From positions 1 through 8,101 of the forward strand of contig JAGYOB010000269.1 of the NCBI GenBank assembly GCA_018399515.1: a stretch of 8,101 nt of DNA. The letters are read 5' to 3'. This document shows, in pieces, positions 1 to 7,013 of this stretch. Both the position numbers and the translations under genes were made by a program. Position 1 is the stretch's first letter; each line of letters begins with the position of its first letter. The notes beneath the pieces were generated by a model. That model did not search any database. It had not been told where the DNA came from and saw nothing but the letters and a program-made list of their open reading frames with translations. Source of the stretch: Candidatus Nanopelagicales bacterium. Lineage in GTDB: Bacteria > Actinomycetota > Actinomycetes > S36-B12.

Positions 1-7
1 TTTCCTT

Positions 8-84
8 TGGTAGCGGGGGCAGGATTTGAACCTGCGACCTCTGGGTTATGAGCCCAGCGAGCTACCGAGCTGCTCCACCCCGCG
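8..84 (-). tRNA. Initiator tRNA-fMet (anticodon CAU)
   Basis: The reverse complement folds into a complete 77-nt cloverleaf with the 3' CCA encoded at positions 8-10. The anticodon CAU is read from plus positions 48-50. Three features mark it as the initiator and not the elongator tRNA-Met: the first base of the acceptor stem (C) faces U72 and cannot pair, the anticodon stem carries three consecutive G-C pairs next to the loop, and the D stem has the A11-U24 pair. C1/U72 is, from memory, the usual actinobacterial form, where E. coli has C1/A72. The molecule delivers formyl-Met to the ribosomal P site. It lies downstream of argG on the same strand, with 52 bases between the argG stop and the tRNA 5' end. 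Confidence 0.97.
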
Positions 85-100
85 TCGGAGTAACTCCTCA

Positions 101-106
101 ACTATA
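101..106 (-). promoter_or_regulatory. Possible -10 box (TATAGT) for the initiator tRNA
   Basis: TATAGT on the minus strand ends 16 bases before the mature tRNA 5' end, which would put transcription start around position 94. No good TTGACA-like -35 is visible at 17-bp spacing. A small palindrome GGAGTAACTCC (87-97) lies between the hexamer and the tRNA. The hexamer is a good match but unsupported by a -35. Confidence 0.4.
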
Positions 107-108
107 CG

Positions 109-126
109 CCCCGAACCGGCTCGGGG
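109..126 (-). terminator. GC-rich hairpin after argG, possible U-less terminator
   Basis: CCCCGA and TCGGGG form a perfect 6-bp stem around a 6-nt loop. The stem starts 10 bases after the argG stop codon. In the argG direction a run of five T precedes the stem and no T run follows it, so it is not a classical intrinsic terminator. Actinobacteria often use hairpins without a U tract, so it could end argG transcription. It could also simply sit in the tRNA promoter region. Confidence 0.35.
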
Positions 127-136
127 AAAAACCGGG

Positions 137-1567
137 TCAGTCGGTACCGGACTCCATCGCAGCGCGATCCAACAGTTCCTCACCCTCGGCAGACGTCTGG
201 GAACCCGGTTGTGGCGTACCAGCGATCGCCGCAGCACCTCCGGGCTCGAGGTGACCGACGAGTTCGACATGACCACCCAGCAGCACCCCCTGGCCGGCGT
301 ACATCTCCAATTTCGTGCGCGTGTCAGCGATGTCCAGGTTGCGCATCGTCAACTGACCGATCCGGTCTGATGGCCCGAAGGCCGCGTCCTCGACTCGCTC
401 CATCGACAACTTGTCCGGGTGGTAACTCAAGGCCGGTCCGCGCGTGTCGATGATCGAGTAATCATCCCCGCGCCGCAACCTCAGCACGACCTCACCGGTC
501 ACCGCGGAGGCAACCCACCGCTGCAGCGACTCACGAAGCATCAGTGCCTGCGGATCCAACCAGCGCCCCTCATACAGCAGTCGACCGAGCCGGCGACCCT
601 CCGCGTGATAATTCGCGATGGTGTCCTCATTGTGGATGGCACTCAGCAATCGCTCGTAGGCGATGAACAGCAATGCCATCCCCGGCGCCTCGTAGATACC
701 GCGGCTCTTCGCCTCGATGATGCGGTTCTCGATCTGATCGGCCATTCCCAGACCGTGCCGACCGCCGATCGTGTTGGCCTCATTGACCAGCGCGACAGCA
801 TCGTCGAATTCGACACCATTCAACGCAACCGGCCGGCCCTGCTCGAACCGGATCGAGACTTCCTCGGAATCGATATCGACAGCGGTGTCCCAGAACCGCA
901 CACCCATGATCGGCTCGACGATCTCGATCGAGACGTCGAGGTGTTCCAGCGTTTTGGCTTCGTGGGTGGCGCCCCAGATATTCGCATCGGTCGAGTACGC
1001 CTTCTCGGTGCTGTCCCGATAGGGCAGATCGTGGGCGGCCAACCACTGAGACATCTCGGTACGGCCGCCCAACTCATCGACGAACTGCGCATCCAGCCAG
1101 GGCTTGTAGATCCGCAGATCCGGATTGGCCAGCAGCCCATAACGGTAGAACCGTTCGATGTCATTGCCCTTGTATGTCGAACCATCACCCCAGATGCTCA
1201 CCCCGTCCTCGAGCATCGCGCGGACCAGCAGCGTGCCGGTCACCGCACGCCCGAGAGGTGTGGTGTTGAAATACTGCCGACCACCCGAGCGAATGTGGAA
1301 GGCGCCACATGCGATGGCGGCGAGTCCTTCTTCGACCAGTGCCGCGCGGCAATCCACCAGCCGCGACGCTTCGGCGCCATATTCCATCGCACGGCCAGGA
1401 ACTGACGCGATATCAGGCTCGTCGTACTGGCCGATATCAGCGGTGTAGGTGTAGGGGAACGCACCCCTATCGCGCATCCAGGCAACCGCAACGGAGGTAT
1501 CCAGGCCTCCCGAGAACGCCAGACCTATGCGCTCACCGACGGGCAGGGATGACAGCACCTTGGACAT
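137..1567 (-). CDS. argG: Argininosuccinate synthase, long (E. coli-like) form
   Basis: This 476-residue enzyme joins citrulline and aspartate using ATP to give argininosuccinate, the penultimate step of arginine synthesis in the cytoplasm. The ATP-binding signature AFSGGLDTS is at residues 17-25. Stretches such as YFNTTPLGRAVTG (about 99-111), WGDGSTYKGNDIERFYRYG (126-144), the EKAYSTD block (188-194) and GGRHGLGMADQIENRIIEAK match E. coli ArgG closely as I remember it. This places it in the long type-2 subfamily and not the roughly 400-residue type found in many Actinobacteria. It exceeds E. coli ArgG (447 residues) by a poorly conserved, Gly/Ala/Glu-rich tail from about residue 433. The ATG at 1567 lies 9 bases after the stop of the DUF1275 gene. 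It has at best a weak AGGG ribosome site but a well-placed TANNNT hexamer, so it may have its own leaderless transcript. No other arginine gene is in the window. Confidence 0.96.
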   Translation of the reverse strand: MSKVLSSLPVGERIGLAFSGGLDTSVAVAWMRDRGAFPYTYTADIGQYDEPDIASVPGRAMEYGAEASRLVDCRAALVEEGLAAIACGAFHIRSGGRQYFNTTPLGRAVTGTLLVRAMLEDGVSIWGDGSTYKGNDIERFYRYGLLANPDLRIYKPWLDAQFVDELGGRTEMSQWLAAHDLPYRDSTEKAYSTDANIWGATHEAKTLEHLDVSIEIVEPIMGVRFWDTAVDIDSEEVSIRFEQGRPVALNGVEFDDAVALVNEANTIGGRHGLGMADQIENRIIEAKSRGIYEAPGMALLFIAYERLLSAIHNEDTIANYHAEGRRLGRLLYEGRWLDPQALMLRESLQRWVASAVTGEVVLRLRRGDDYSIIDTRGPALSYHPDKLSMERVEDAAFGPSDRIGQLTMRNLDIADTRTKLEMYAGQGVLLGGHVELVGHLEPGGAAAIAGTPQPGSQTSAEGEELLDRAAMESGTD

Positions 1568-1573
1568 GCGCTG

Positions 1574-1579
1574 ACCCTA
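1574..1579 (-). promoter_or_regulatory. Candidate leaderless -10 (TAGGGT) for argG
   Basis: TAGGGT on the minus strand fits TANNNT and is followed by six bases (CAGCGC) and then the argG ATG, so transcription would start at the A of ATG. Its first three bases are the TAG stop of the upstream gene. The AGGG inside it, 7 bases from the ATG, could instead act as a weak Shine-Dalgarno in a bicistronic mRNA. The two readings cannot be separated from sequence alone. Confidence 0.45.
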
Positions 1580-2305
1580 TCCGCCGGCTGTCGGCGGCTC
1601 CAATGCCGTCACCCGCTCATCGAGTTCGCGATACCGCTGACCCACGAATACCGCTGCAATGCCCATGATGGCCGAGACCACAAGGGTCAGACCGGACGAC
1701 ACGATCTGCAGTAGCGCGCCACCGCCAGCGCCTACCGCGTAGCCGACGGGTGCGGCACCGGCCACGATCGCGCGCCACCTGCGACCTTCGGCGGCGAGGT
1801 TCAACGTCGACACGAGAGGACCATTGATCGCCACCGTCTGCACCGCGACCCCAAGCACCCGAACGAGCACCACCGCCTGGATGCCCTGGCTGGCCGCGAG
1901 GAGTGCGATCACCCCGTAGCGGACATCACTATTGCTATCGACTCCGGCGACGATGATCAGCGCCGCGAAAACAAGCAGCACGGCCTCGGACATCAGCGCC
2001 TGCTGGCGCACTCGCTGTTCGGTCGAGCCGCGTTTGATGAGCACTCGTCTGATCCGGGCGGTGATGAGAACAGCGAGCATGAAGGCGGCGAGACTGACGA
2101 CGCTCGGCAGCACCGGATCACTTTGTTGCCCCTGCGTGACCCCGAGGGCGATGATGATGAGATTGCCGGTCTGATTAGCGACGAACACGTCGTAGCGCAG
2201 ATACGCGACGACATCGATCCCGCCACTGGCAGCTGCGAGGAGTAGCACCAGGCTCACCCCGAAGATGAAGCGTTGGCGGTACAGCCGGTGCAGGTCGGTA
2301 GTCAT
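1577..2305 (-). CDS. DUF1275 (YoaK-type) integral membrane protein
   Basis: This is a 242-residue hydrophobic protein with about six membrane spans, at roughly residues 13-34, 67-84, 106-121, 128-150, 181-200 and 203-222. The strongest family mark is FVANQTGNLI at residues 41-50, preceded by an A-x-G-G-I-D motif at the end of span 1; both are typical of DUF1275/YoaK proteins. The family has no established biochemical role that I can state, and transport is only a guess. I chose the ATG at 2305, since it sits 7 bases after a TANNNT hexamer and begins just before the first span. An in-frame GTG at 2329 would add eight residues but has no better start signal. The gene is divergent from the nuclease gene and lies 9 bases upstream of argG. 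The argG relation may be positional only. Confidence 0.87.
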   Translation of the reverse strand: MTTDLHRLYRQRFIFGVSLVLLLAAASGGIDVVAYLRYDVFVANQTGNLIIIALGVTQGQQSDPVLPSVVSLAAFMLAVLITARIRRVLIKRGSTEQRVRQQALMSEAVLLVFAALIIVAGVDSNSDVRYGVIALLAASQGIQAVVLVRVLGVAVQTVAINGPLVSTLNLAAEGRRWRAIVAGAAPVGYAVGAGGGALLQIVSSGLTLVVSAIMGIAAVFVGQRYRELDERVTALEPPTAGG

Positions 2306-2312
2306 CGACCCC

Positions 2313-2318
2313 ACCGTA
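2313..2318 (-). promoter_or_regulatory. Candidate leaderless -10 (TACGGT) for the DUF1275 gene
   Basis: TACGGT on the minus strand ends 7 bases before the ATG at 2305, and no purine-rich ribosome site is convincingly placed (only GGTGGGG immediately next to the start). The geometry suits a leaderless transcript beginning at or next to the ATG. No clear -35 is visible. Confidence 0.5.
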
Positions 2319-2341
2319 GCGACCACCACGCCCTCATCGCC

Positions 2342-2347
2342 TACCGT
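2342..2347 (+). promoter_or_regulatory. Candidate leaderless -10 (TACCGT) for the nuclease gene
   Basis: TACCGT is followed by six bases (GGACGC) and the ATG at 2354. A weak -35, GCGACC at 2319-2324, shares only GAC with the consensus but has ideal 17-bp spacing. No Shine-Dalgarno is present. The same TACCGT plus 6-base layout recurs at 7437-7448. Confidence 0.55.
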
Positions 2348-2353
2348 GGACGC

Positions 2354-2968
2354 ATGAAACGCGGGGGAATCGATCAGCTATCTGGAGTCGTCGCGATTGC
2401 GGCCAGCATGGTTTTCGCAAGTGCACTCGCTGGTTGTGCGCCCGATTCATCCCCATCGCCAGCACCGCCGACACTCACGTCATCGACTCCATCCCCGACC
2501 GCTGATGACCAACTCGCACCGCGAGGACCCACCGTCAGCGCGACCGTCGAGCGTGTCGTCGACGGCGACACTGTGCGCGTGGTTGTCGATGGACAGCGCG
2601 ACGACATCAGCGTTCGCCTCATCGGCATCGATACGCCCGAGACTGTCTTTCCTGGCCGACCGGTGGAATGCTTCGGCCCCGAGGCCACCGCGTTCGCCGA
2701 GCAACTCCTCGACGGCGCGCGGGTGCTGCTGGAATTCGATCCGACCCAGGGCGAGACCGACCGGTTCGACCGCACCCTGGCCTACGTGTGGGTGGTCGAT
2801 CCCGGCGGTCAAACCACGCTGTTCAATCTCGCGGCGATCGCCGGCGGGTACGCGCGCGAAGCGCAATACGCCGCACCGTACGCCTGGCAGCCGGAATTCC
2901 TTGCCGCCGAGGAGACGGCGCGATCCCAGGACATCGGACAGTGGAGCGCATGCGAGACGTCGCCCTAG
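2354..2968 (+). CDS. Lipoprotein thermonuclease (staphylococcal nuclease family)
   Basis: This 204-residue protein is predicted to be a secreted, membrane-anchored nuclease. Residues 1-28 form a lipoprotein signal: KR near the start, a hydrophobic core, and the lipobox LAGC with the lipidated Cys at 28. A Ser/Pro/Thr-rich tether (about 31-56) leads to a staphylococcal-nuclease domain (about 60-200). The active-site pattern is intact: D70 and D72 in VVDGDTVRV, then R88, D93, T94 and E96 in the RLIGIDTPE motif, and R140 in DRFDRTLAY, equivalent to staphylococcal D19, D21, R35, D40, T41, E43 and R87. This predicts a calcium-dependent phosphodiesterase acting on DNA or RNA outside the membrane. 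C106 and C200 could form a disulfide. The ATG at 2354 is chosen because it starts the signal peptide and follows a leaderless-type -10. Its TAG stop overlaps that of the convergent UPF0182 gene. Confidence 0.93.
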   Translation: MKRGGIDQLSGVVAIAASMVFASALAGCAPDSSPSPAPPTLTSSTPSPTADDQLAPRGPTVSATVERVVDGDTVRVVVDGQRDDISVRLIGIDTPETVFPGRPVECFGPEATAFAEQLLDGARVLLEFDPTQGETDRFDRTLAYVWVVDPGGQTTLFNLAAIAGGYAREAQYAAPYAWQPEFLAAEETARSQDIGQWSACETSP

Positions 2969-5880
2969 GCGACCTGCCCACCACCGGTCAGTCGCGCCTC
3001 CGCTGCAGCCGCTCGGCGCAAGGCTGCCTCAAGATCAGCCTGGGCCTCGCCGTAGGCCGCGAAGTCACCTCGAGCGAGTGCCGAGCGACCGCGGTCATAG
3101 GCCTCCTGCGCCTGGGCTAGCGCGATCTGCAACTCCACCAGCGGATCCACATCCGGCTCGGGCCCTGGATCCGGCGTGGGTGCGGGGCCGGGTTCGGGAT
3201 CGGGGGTCGGGGTGGGATCTGGTCGCGGCGACGGATCGGTGTCGAACACCGCGGCCAACGCCTCATCCAGGGTGTCGGCCAAAGCGACATTCGAGCCGTA
3301 TCCGGCCAGCACCTTGCGCAGCAGCGGATACCCATCCTGCGCGGCCCGCAGATACACCGGTTCGACATAGAGCAAACCGTCGTTGAACGGCAATGACAGC
3401 AGATTGCCCAGATCGACCTCCGAACCGCCGCGGCGCAACAGGGACAGCTGCGAGGCGATCTCGGGATCGGCCTCGAAGTTGTTCTGCACCTGAGTCGGTC
3501 CCGGAATCGTGGTGTTCGACGGCAACTGCAACACCCGGATCGTGCCGTAATCGGGTCCGGGGGCTGAATCGACCGCCATGAACGCCGCCAGCGTGGGTCG
3601 CCGCTGCGGAGCGAACGTCGTGGTCAACGAGAACGCCGGTGAATCGGTACCGGGCATCTGCAAGGTCAGGTAGTAGGGCGGCTGGAACTGCTGGATCGCC
3701 TGGGTCGGGTCGAACGGCACGATCCAGAAGTCGGTGCCGTTGTAGAACGTGGCCGGGTCAGTGACGTGGTAGCGCGTCATGATCGTGCGCTGCACCTTGA
3801 ACAGGTCCTGCGGATAACGCACATGCGCCTCGATCTCCGTCGGCAACTCCGCGCGGTCCTTGACGATTCCCGGATACACATTGCGCCAGGTCTGCAGGAT
3901 CGGGTCGGACTCATCCCACGCGTACAGCGTGACGGTGCCCTCATAGGCATCGACGGTCGCCTTGACCGAGTTGCGCATGTAGTTCAAGTCATCGCGGGGC
4001 CCGAGTGCGGCAGATCCCGTGCGCACCGTGATCGAGTCGCTGGTCGCCTCCGACAGCGACACCCGCGAAGAGAACGGATAGTCATTGGACGTCGTGAACC
4101 CATCGACCAGCCACACGATTCGGCCGTCGACCACGGCGGGGTAGGGGTCCTGGTCGAGTGTCAGCCAGGGGGCGACCTTCTGTACCCGGGTCAGCGGATC
4201 GCGATCCCACAGGATCCGCGACTCGGGGTTGATCAGGTCCGTCAGCAAGATGTTGGTGTCTTGGAACTTCGTCGCGAAGACAATGCGCTGGAACAGCGTG
4301 CCGATCGGTGCGCCGCCGCTGCCGGTGTAGGTGTTGTTGATCTGGCCCGTGGGGCTGGCATCGTCGGGGTAGTCCAACTCGACCGGCGGCGCACCCTCGG
4401 GTGCTCCGACGACGGAAAACTCCGGGGACAGTTCCCCGAAGTAGATCCGCGGCTGGGTGATACCCAAGATCCCCTCCGGGGGGATGTCCAACTCGAAGAA
4501 GTCCGGGTTGCCGTTACTCAACGCGGTGTTGTCATAGGCGGCGACGAAGCCGAAGCCGTGGGTGTACACCGCGTGGTTGTTCGCCCAGTTCTGCTGATTG
4601 ACCGGGATCGAGTTGATATCGATCTCGCGCAAAGCCACGACCGCTCCACGCAGACCATCGTCGTCGAGGTCATAGCGATCGACGTCGAGTTTGTCGGTGA
4701 AGGAGTAGTACGAGCGGATCTGCTGCAACTGGTTGAACGTGGTGGAGACGAGCGCTGGATCGAGCAGGCGGATGTTGTCCAACGTGCCCGCATTGGCCTC
4801 GATGACTTCCTCGGTCGGCGGGCTGACCGAGCCGGGGTAGTCCTGCACCTGCGCGTCGGCGATTCCGTAGGCATCCCGGGTCGCAGCGATATTGCTGGCG
4901 ATGAACGGTTGCTCGCGGACGAGTTCGCTCGGGCGCACCTGGAACTGCTGGACGATCGCCGGATACACCCCACCGATGATGATCGAGGTGAGGATCAACA
5001 GGCCGAGTCCGATCGCCGGGAGGATCCAATTACGCACGAACATGTTCACCACGAACAGTGCGGCGACCAGAAGCGCGACGAAGGTAAGGATCGTCAGCGC
5101 CGGCAGCACGGCGTTGGCATCGACGTAGGTCAACCCGGTGAAGCCCTGAACCAGCGCTTCGCTCTTGATCGCCAATCCGAATCGGTCCAGCCAGTAGGCC
5201 GCCGCCTTCAGCACCAGGAAGATCGCCACGAGGGCCGACAGGTGAACCTGGGCTGCGGCGCTGGCACGGTCACCCTTCGGCTGCAACCGCAGCCCGCCGT
5301 AGAGGTAGTAAACCGCGATGGCGATCAGGAGAGACAGGATGATCGCAGCGAAAGCGAAACCGAGGACGAACCGCAAGAACGGGTAGGTGAAGGTGTAGAA
5401 GGCGACGTCGAGGCCGAACTGAGGATCGGTGATCCCGAATTCAGCACCGTTCGCCCACCGCTGGAACGTGCCCCATTCAGCCGACGCCGTGATACCCGTC
5501 AGCAAACCGATCAGCAGCGGAATGATGATGAGTGCCGGCACCTTGAACGGCTCCAGCGTCATCCGGTAGCGCTCCAGGCTGGCCTGCTCCGGTGTCAGCG
5601 ATGCGACCTTAGGGCGCATCCGGTAGGCCAGCCACATCGTTGCGCCCACGAAAAACGCCATGGTGAGGCCGAACGCGAAGAACATGATGATGCGCGTGGT
5701 CAAGGTGACGGTGTAAACACTGGTCGCCTCGACCGAGTCGTACCACAGCCAGTCGGTGTAGAAACCGGTGAAGATGACGAAGCCGATGACGATCGCGACG
5801 AGCACGATGATCGTGGGCAGCAGCACCCGACCTCGTCGTGGAGCGGCAGAACTCGGGGCAGGCGTGGCAGTGGTCACCAT
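2965..5880 (-). CDS. UPF0182 family large integral membrane protein
   Basis: This 971-residue protein has the UPF0182 layout. There are seven N-terminal membrane spans at about residues 20-41, 64-86, 114-131, 168-193, 213-231, 257-281 and 285-307. A large, mostly soluble domain follows (about 310-880), presumably extracytoplasmic. Next come a Pro/Asp-rich linker (882-914) and a C-terminal pair of charged helices (about 915-965) containing the ARGDFAAYGEAQ segment, which I recall as common in actinobacterial members. No enzymatic motif is apparent and the function is unknown. The ATG at 5880 is immediately followed by GTG at 5877, which sits exactly 6 bases after a TAAGTT hexamer, so the natural start may be one codon in. 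The gene follows ylbL by 26 bases on the same strand, so the two may be cotranscribed. It ends inside the stop codon of the nuclease gene, leaving no intergenic terminator space. Confidence 0.95.
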   Translation of the reverse strand: MVTTATPAPSSAAPRRGRVLLPTIIVLVAIVIGFVIFTGFYTDWLWYDSVEATSVYTVTLTTRIIMFFAFGLTMAFFVGATMWLAYRMRPKVASLTPEQASLERYRMTLEPFKVPALIIIPLLIGLLTGITASAEWGTFQRWANGAEFGITDPQFGLDVAFYTFTYPFLRFVLGFAFAAIILSLLIAIAVYYLYGGLRLQPKGDRASAAAQVHLSALVAIFLVLKAAAYWLDRFGLAIKSEALVQGFTGLTYVDANAVLPALTILTFVALLVAALFVVNMFVRNWILPAIGLGLLILTSIIIGGVYPAIVQQFQVRPSELVREQPFIASNIAATRDAYGIADAQVQDYPGSVSPPTEEVIEANAGTLDNIRLLDPALVSTTFNQLQQIRSYYSFTDKLDVDRYDLDDDGLRGAVVALREIDINSIPVNQQNWANNHAVYTHGFGFVAAYDNTALSNGNPDFFELDIPPEGILGITQPRIYFGELSPEFSVVGAPEGAPPVELDYPDDASPTGQINNTYTGSGGAPIGTLFQRIVFATKFQDTNILLTDLINPESRILWDRDPLTRVQKVAPWLTLDQDPYPAVVDGRIVWLVDGFTTSNDYPFSSRVSLSEATSDSITVRTGSAALGPRDDLNYMRNSVKATVDAYEGTVTLYAWDESDPILQTWRNVYPGIVKDRAELPTEIEAHVRYPQDLFKVQRTIMTRYHVTDPATFYNGTDFWIVPFDPTQAIQQFQPPYYLTLQMPGTDSPAFSLTTTFAPQRRPTLAAFMAVDSAPGPDYGTIRVLQLPSNTTIPGPTQVQNNFEADPEIASQLSLLRRGGSEVDLGNLLSLPFNDGLLYVEPVYLRAAQDGYPLLRKVLAGYGSNVALADTLDEALAAVFDTDPSPRPDPTPTPDPEPGPAPTPDPGPEPDVDPLVELQIALAQAQEAYDRGRSALARGDFAAYGEAQADLEAALRRAAAAEARLTGGGQVA
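3139..3237 (-). repeat. Low-complexity Pro/Asp-rich linker coding tract in UPF0182 gene
   Basis: Residues 882-914 are an irregular series of DP, TP, EP and GP pairs (for example TPTPDPEPGPAP). At DNA level this is a G-rich plus strand with an imperfect 6-base rhythm (GGATCG, GGTTCG, GGGTCG type units). It joins the soluble domain to the C-terminal helices and is likely a rigid extended spacer. Such tracts vary in length between strains. Confidence 0.75.
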
Positions 5881-5883
5881 GCC

Positions 5884-5889
5884 AACTTA
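5884..5889 (-). promoter_or_regulatory. Candidate leaderless -10 (TAAGTT) for the UPF0182 gene
   Basis: TAAGTT on the minus strand is followed by GGCATG and then GTG at 5877, so a start 7 bases downstream falls on the second codon of the annotated frame. No Shine-Dalgarno is present and no clear -35 is seen. The hexamer lies between the ylbL stop (5907-5909) and the UPF0182 start, so UPF0182 could be transcribed separately from ylbL. Confidence 0.45.
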
Positions 5890-5906
5890 CGTCACCACAT
5901 CCACGC

Positions 5907-7013
5907 TTACCCGGCGGGGCAGGACACCAGCCCTTCACCGGCCTGCCAGCGATCGAGTGCGACGAGGGCCTCGTCGAGGCTGGATACCGGCACAACGGTG
6001 AGCCCGTCGGGCACATGGCCCTCCGCTTCGGCGCAGTGATCGCGCGGCATGAGGAACAGGGTGGCTCCGGCACCTCGGGCGCCGGCGAGCTTCTGGCGGA
6101 TGCCACCGATCGGACCCACCACCCCGTTCGGGTCGATCGTTCCGGTGCCGGCGATGAAGTCGCCGCCGGTCAACGACTGCGGCGTGAGCTTGTCCACGAT
6201 GGCGAGGGCGAACATCATCCCTGCACTCGGACCGCCCACGTCGGTGAGCGTGAACTCGATAGGGAACTCCGCGGAATAGAGCAATCCGATGGTGATCCCG
6301 ACGTAGGGCGCTTGCGGATCGTCCGGGTTCGGCGCGCTCACCACGTCGACGGTGGTTTCCTCATCGTCGCGCAGCACGGTGAAGGTGATCGTCGCGCCGA
6401 TGGGTTGAGCCCGCACCGCATCGCCCACCTGGGCCGGAGTCGTGACGGCTTCGCCATCGACGGTGAGGATCTGCTCACCGGCACGCAGGGCCCCATCAGC
6501 GGGCGCGCCCACGACCACCGAGGTGACCACGGGATCGGCGATCACCGGCTCACCCAACGCGTTCATGGCCGCGGCGATGGCGAACGACTGCGACGTGGAG
6601 AACAGAACCGCGTTTCGCTGTCTGACTTCCTCACCCGTGACGTCGTCGGGGTACAGGAGTTCTCGAGGCAGTACCGCCTGATCGGAATTCACCCAGGCGG
6701 CGAGAGCCTGGTAGATCGTCAACGGGCTGCGGGGGGCACCCGATTCGCGCACCGTCGTCATATCCAGGTGACCATCGGTGGCGAAGACCTGCGTATCGGA
6801 GATCTCCACCAGCGGGACACCATTGACCTCGCCGATGGTGTTGAACGTCGGCCCCGGAGATACGACGATGAACGGCACCGGCAGCAGCGCGGCCACAGCG
6901 GCCAGCACGATCACCACCCCGAGGGAGACCAGTGCGGTGCGTGCCCGCGCAGATATCCGCCGCCAGCCGCGTGGGCCGGCCGCCGCAGGCGGGAGGGAAT
7001 CAGACTGGGTCAC
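5907..7013 (-). CDS. ylbL: Membrane-anchored PDZ/Lon-like serine protease (YlbL family)
   Basis: This 368-residue protein has a basic N-terminus, one membrane span (about 27-45), a region following VSPGP, a PDZ domain (about 140-225, with the core VVGAPADGALRAGEQIL), and a Lon-type (S16) proteolytic domain (about 235-355). The catalytic Ser is S263 in GGPSAG and the paired Lys is K308 in GGIRQKLAG. Both are present, so the protein is predicted to be active. It lacks an AAA+ ATPase, as usual for YlbL, and its protease domain should face outside the membrane. C327 and C365 could form a disulfide. The start is GTG at 7013: it overlaps the upstream stop as GTGA, lies in a predicted hairpin and has no free Shine-Dalgarno, all of which suggest coupled translation. 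UPF0182 follows 26 bases downstream. Its substrate is unknown; the neighbouring membrane proteins are natural candidates. Confidence 0.95.
   Translation of the reverse strand: MTQSDSLPPAAAGPRGWRRISARARTALVSLGVVIVLAAVAALLPVPFIVVSPGPTFNTIGEVNGVPLVEISDTQVFATDGHLDMTTVRESGAPRSPLTIYQALAAWVNSDQAVLPRELLYPDDVTGEEVRQRNAVLFSTSQSFAIAAAMNALGEPVIADPVVTSVVVGAPADGALRAGEQILTVDGEAVTTPAQVGDAVRAQPIGATITFTVLRDDEETTVDVVSAPNPDDPQAPYVGITIGLLYSAEFPIEFTLTDVGGPSAGMMFALAIVDKLTPQSLTGGDFIAGTGTIDPNGVVGPIGGIRQKLAGARGAGATLFLMPRDHCAEAEGHVPDGLTVVPVSSLDEALVALDRWQAGEGLVSCPAG

Noticed and set aside
419..1405. 328-codon plus-strand open frame antisense to argG
   Set aside because: argG on the minus strand is certain. The antisense product shows no family resemblance and there is no start signal.
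3150..3240. G-rich tract considered as a G-quadruplex or structural repeat element
   Set aside because: It is explained by the codons of the Pro/Asp-rich linker. G runs are present on the plus strand, but nothing shows a regulatory role.
2397..3386. 329-codon plus-strand frame across the nuclease gene and the UPF0182 3' end
   Set aside because: It is out of frame with the nuclease, whose active site is intact, and its product is Arg/Pro-rich low complexity.
3766..6039. 757-codon plus-strand open frame antisense to UPF0182 and the end of ylbL
   Set aside because: It is the antisense shadow of well-supported genes in GC-rich DNA. Its product is an Arg/Asp/Gln-rich low-complexity sequence with no domain, and it spans the boundary between two real genes.
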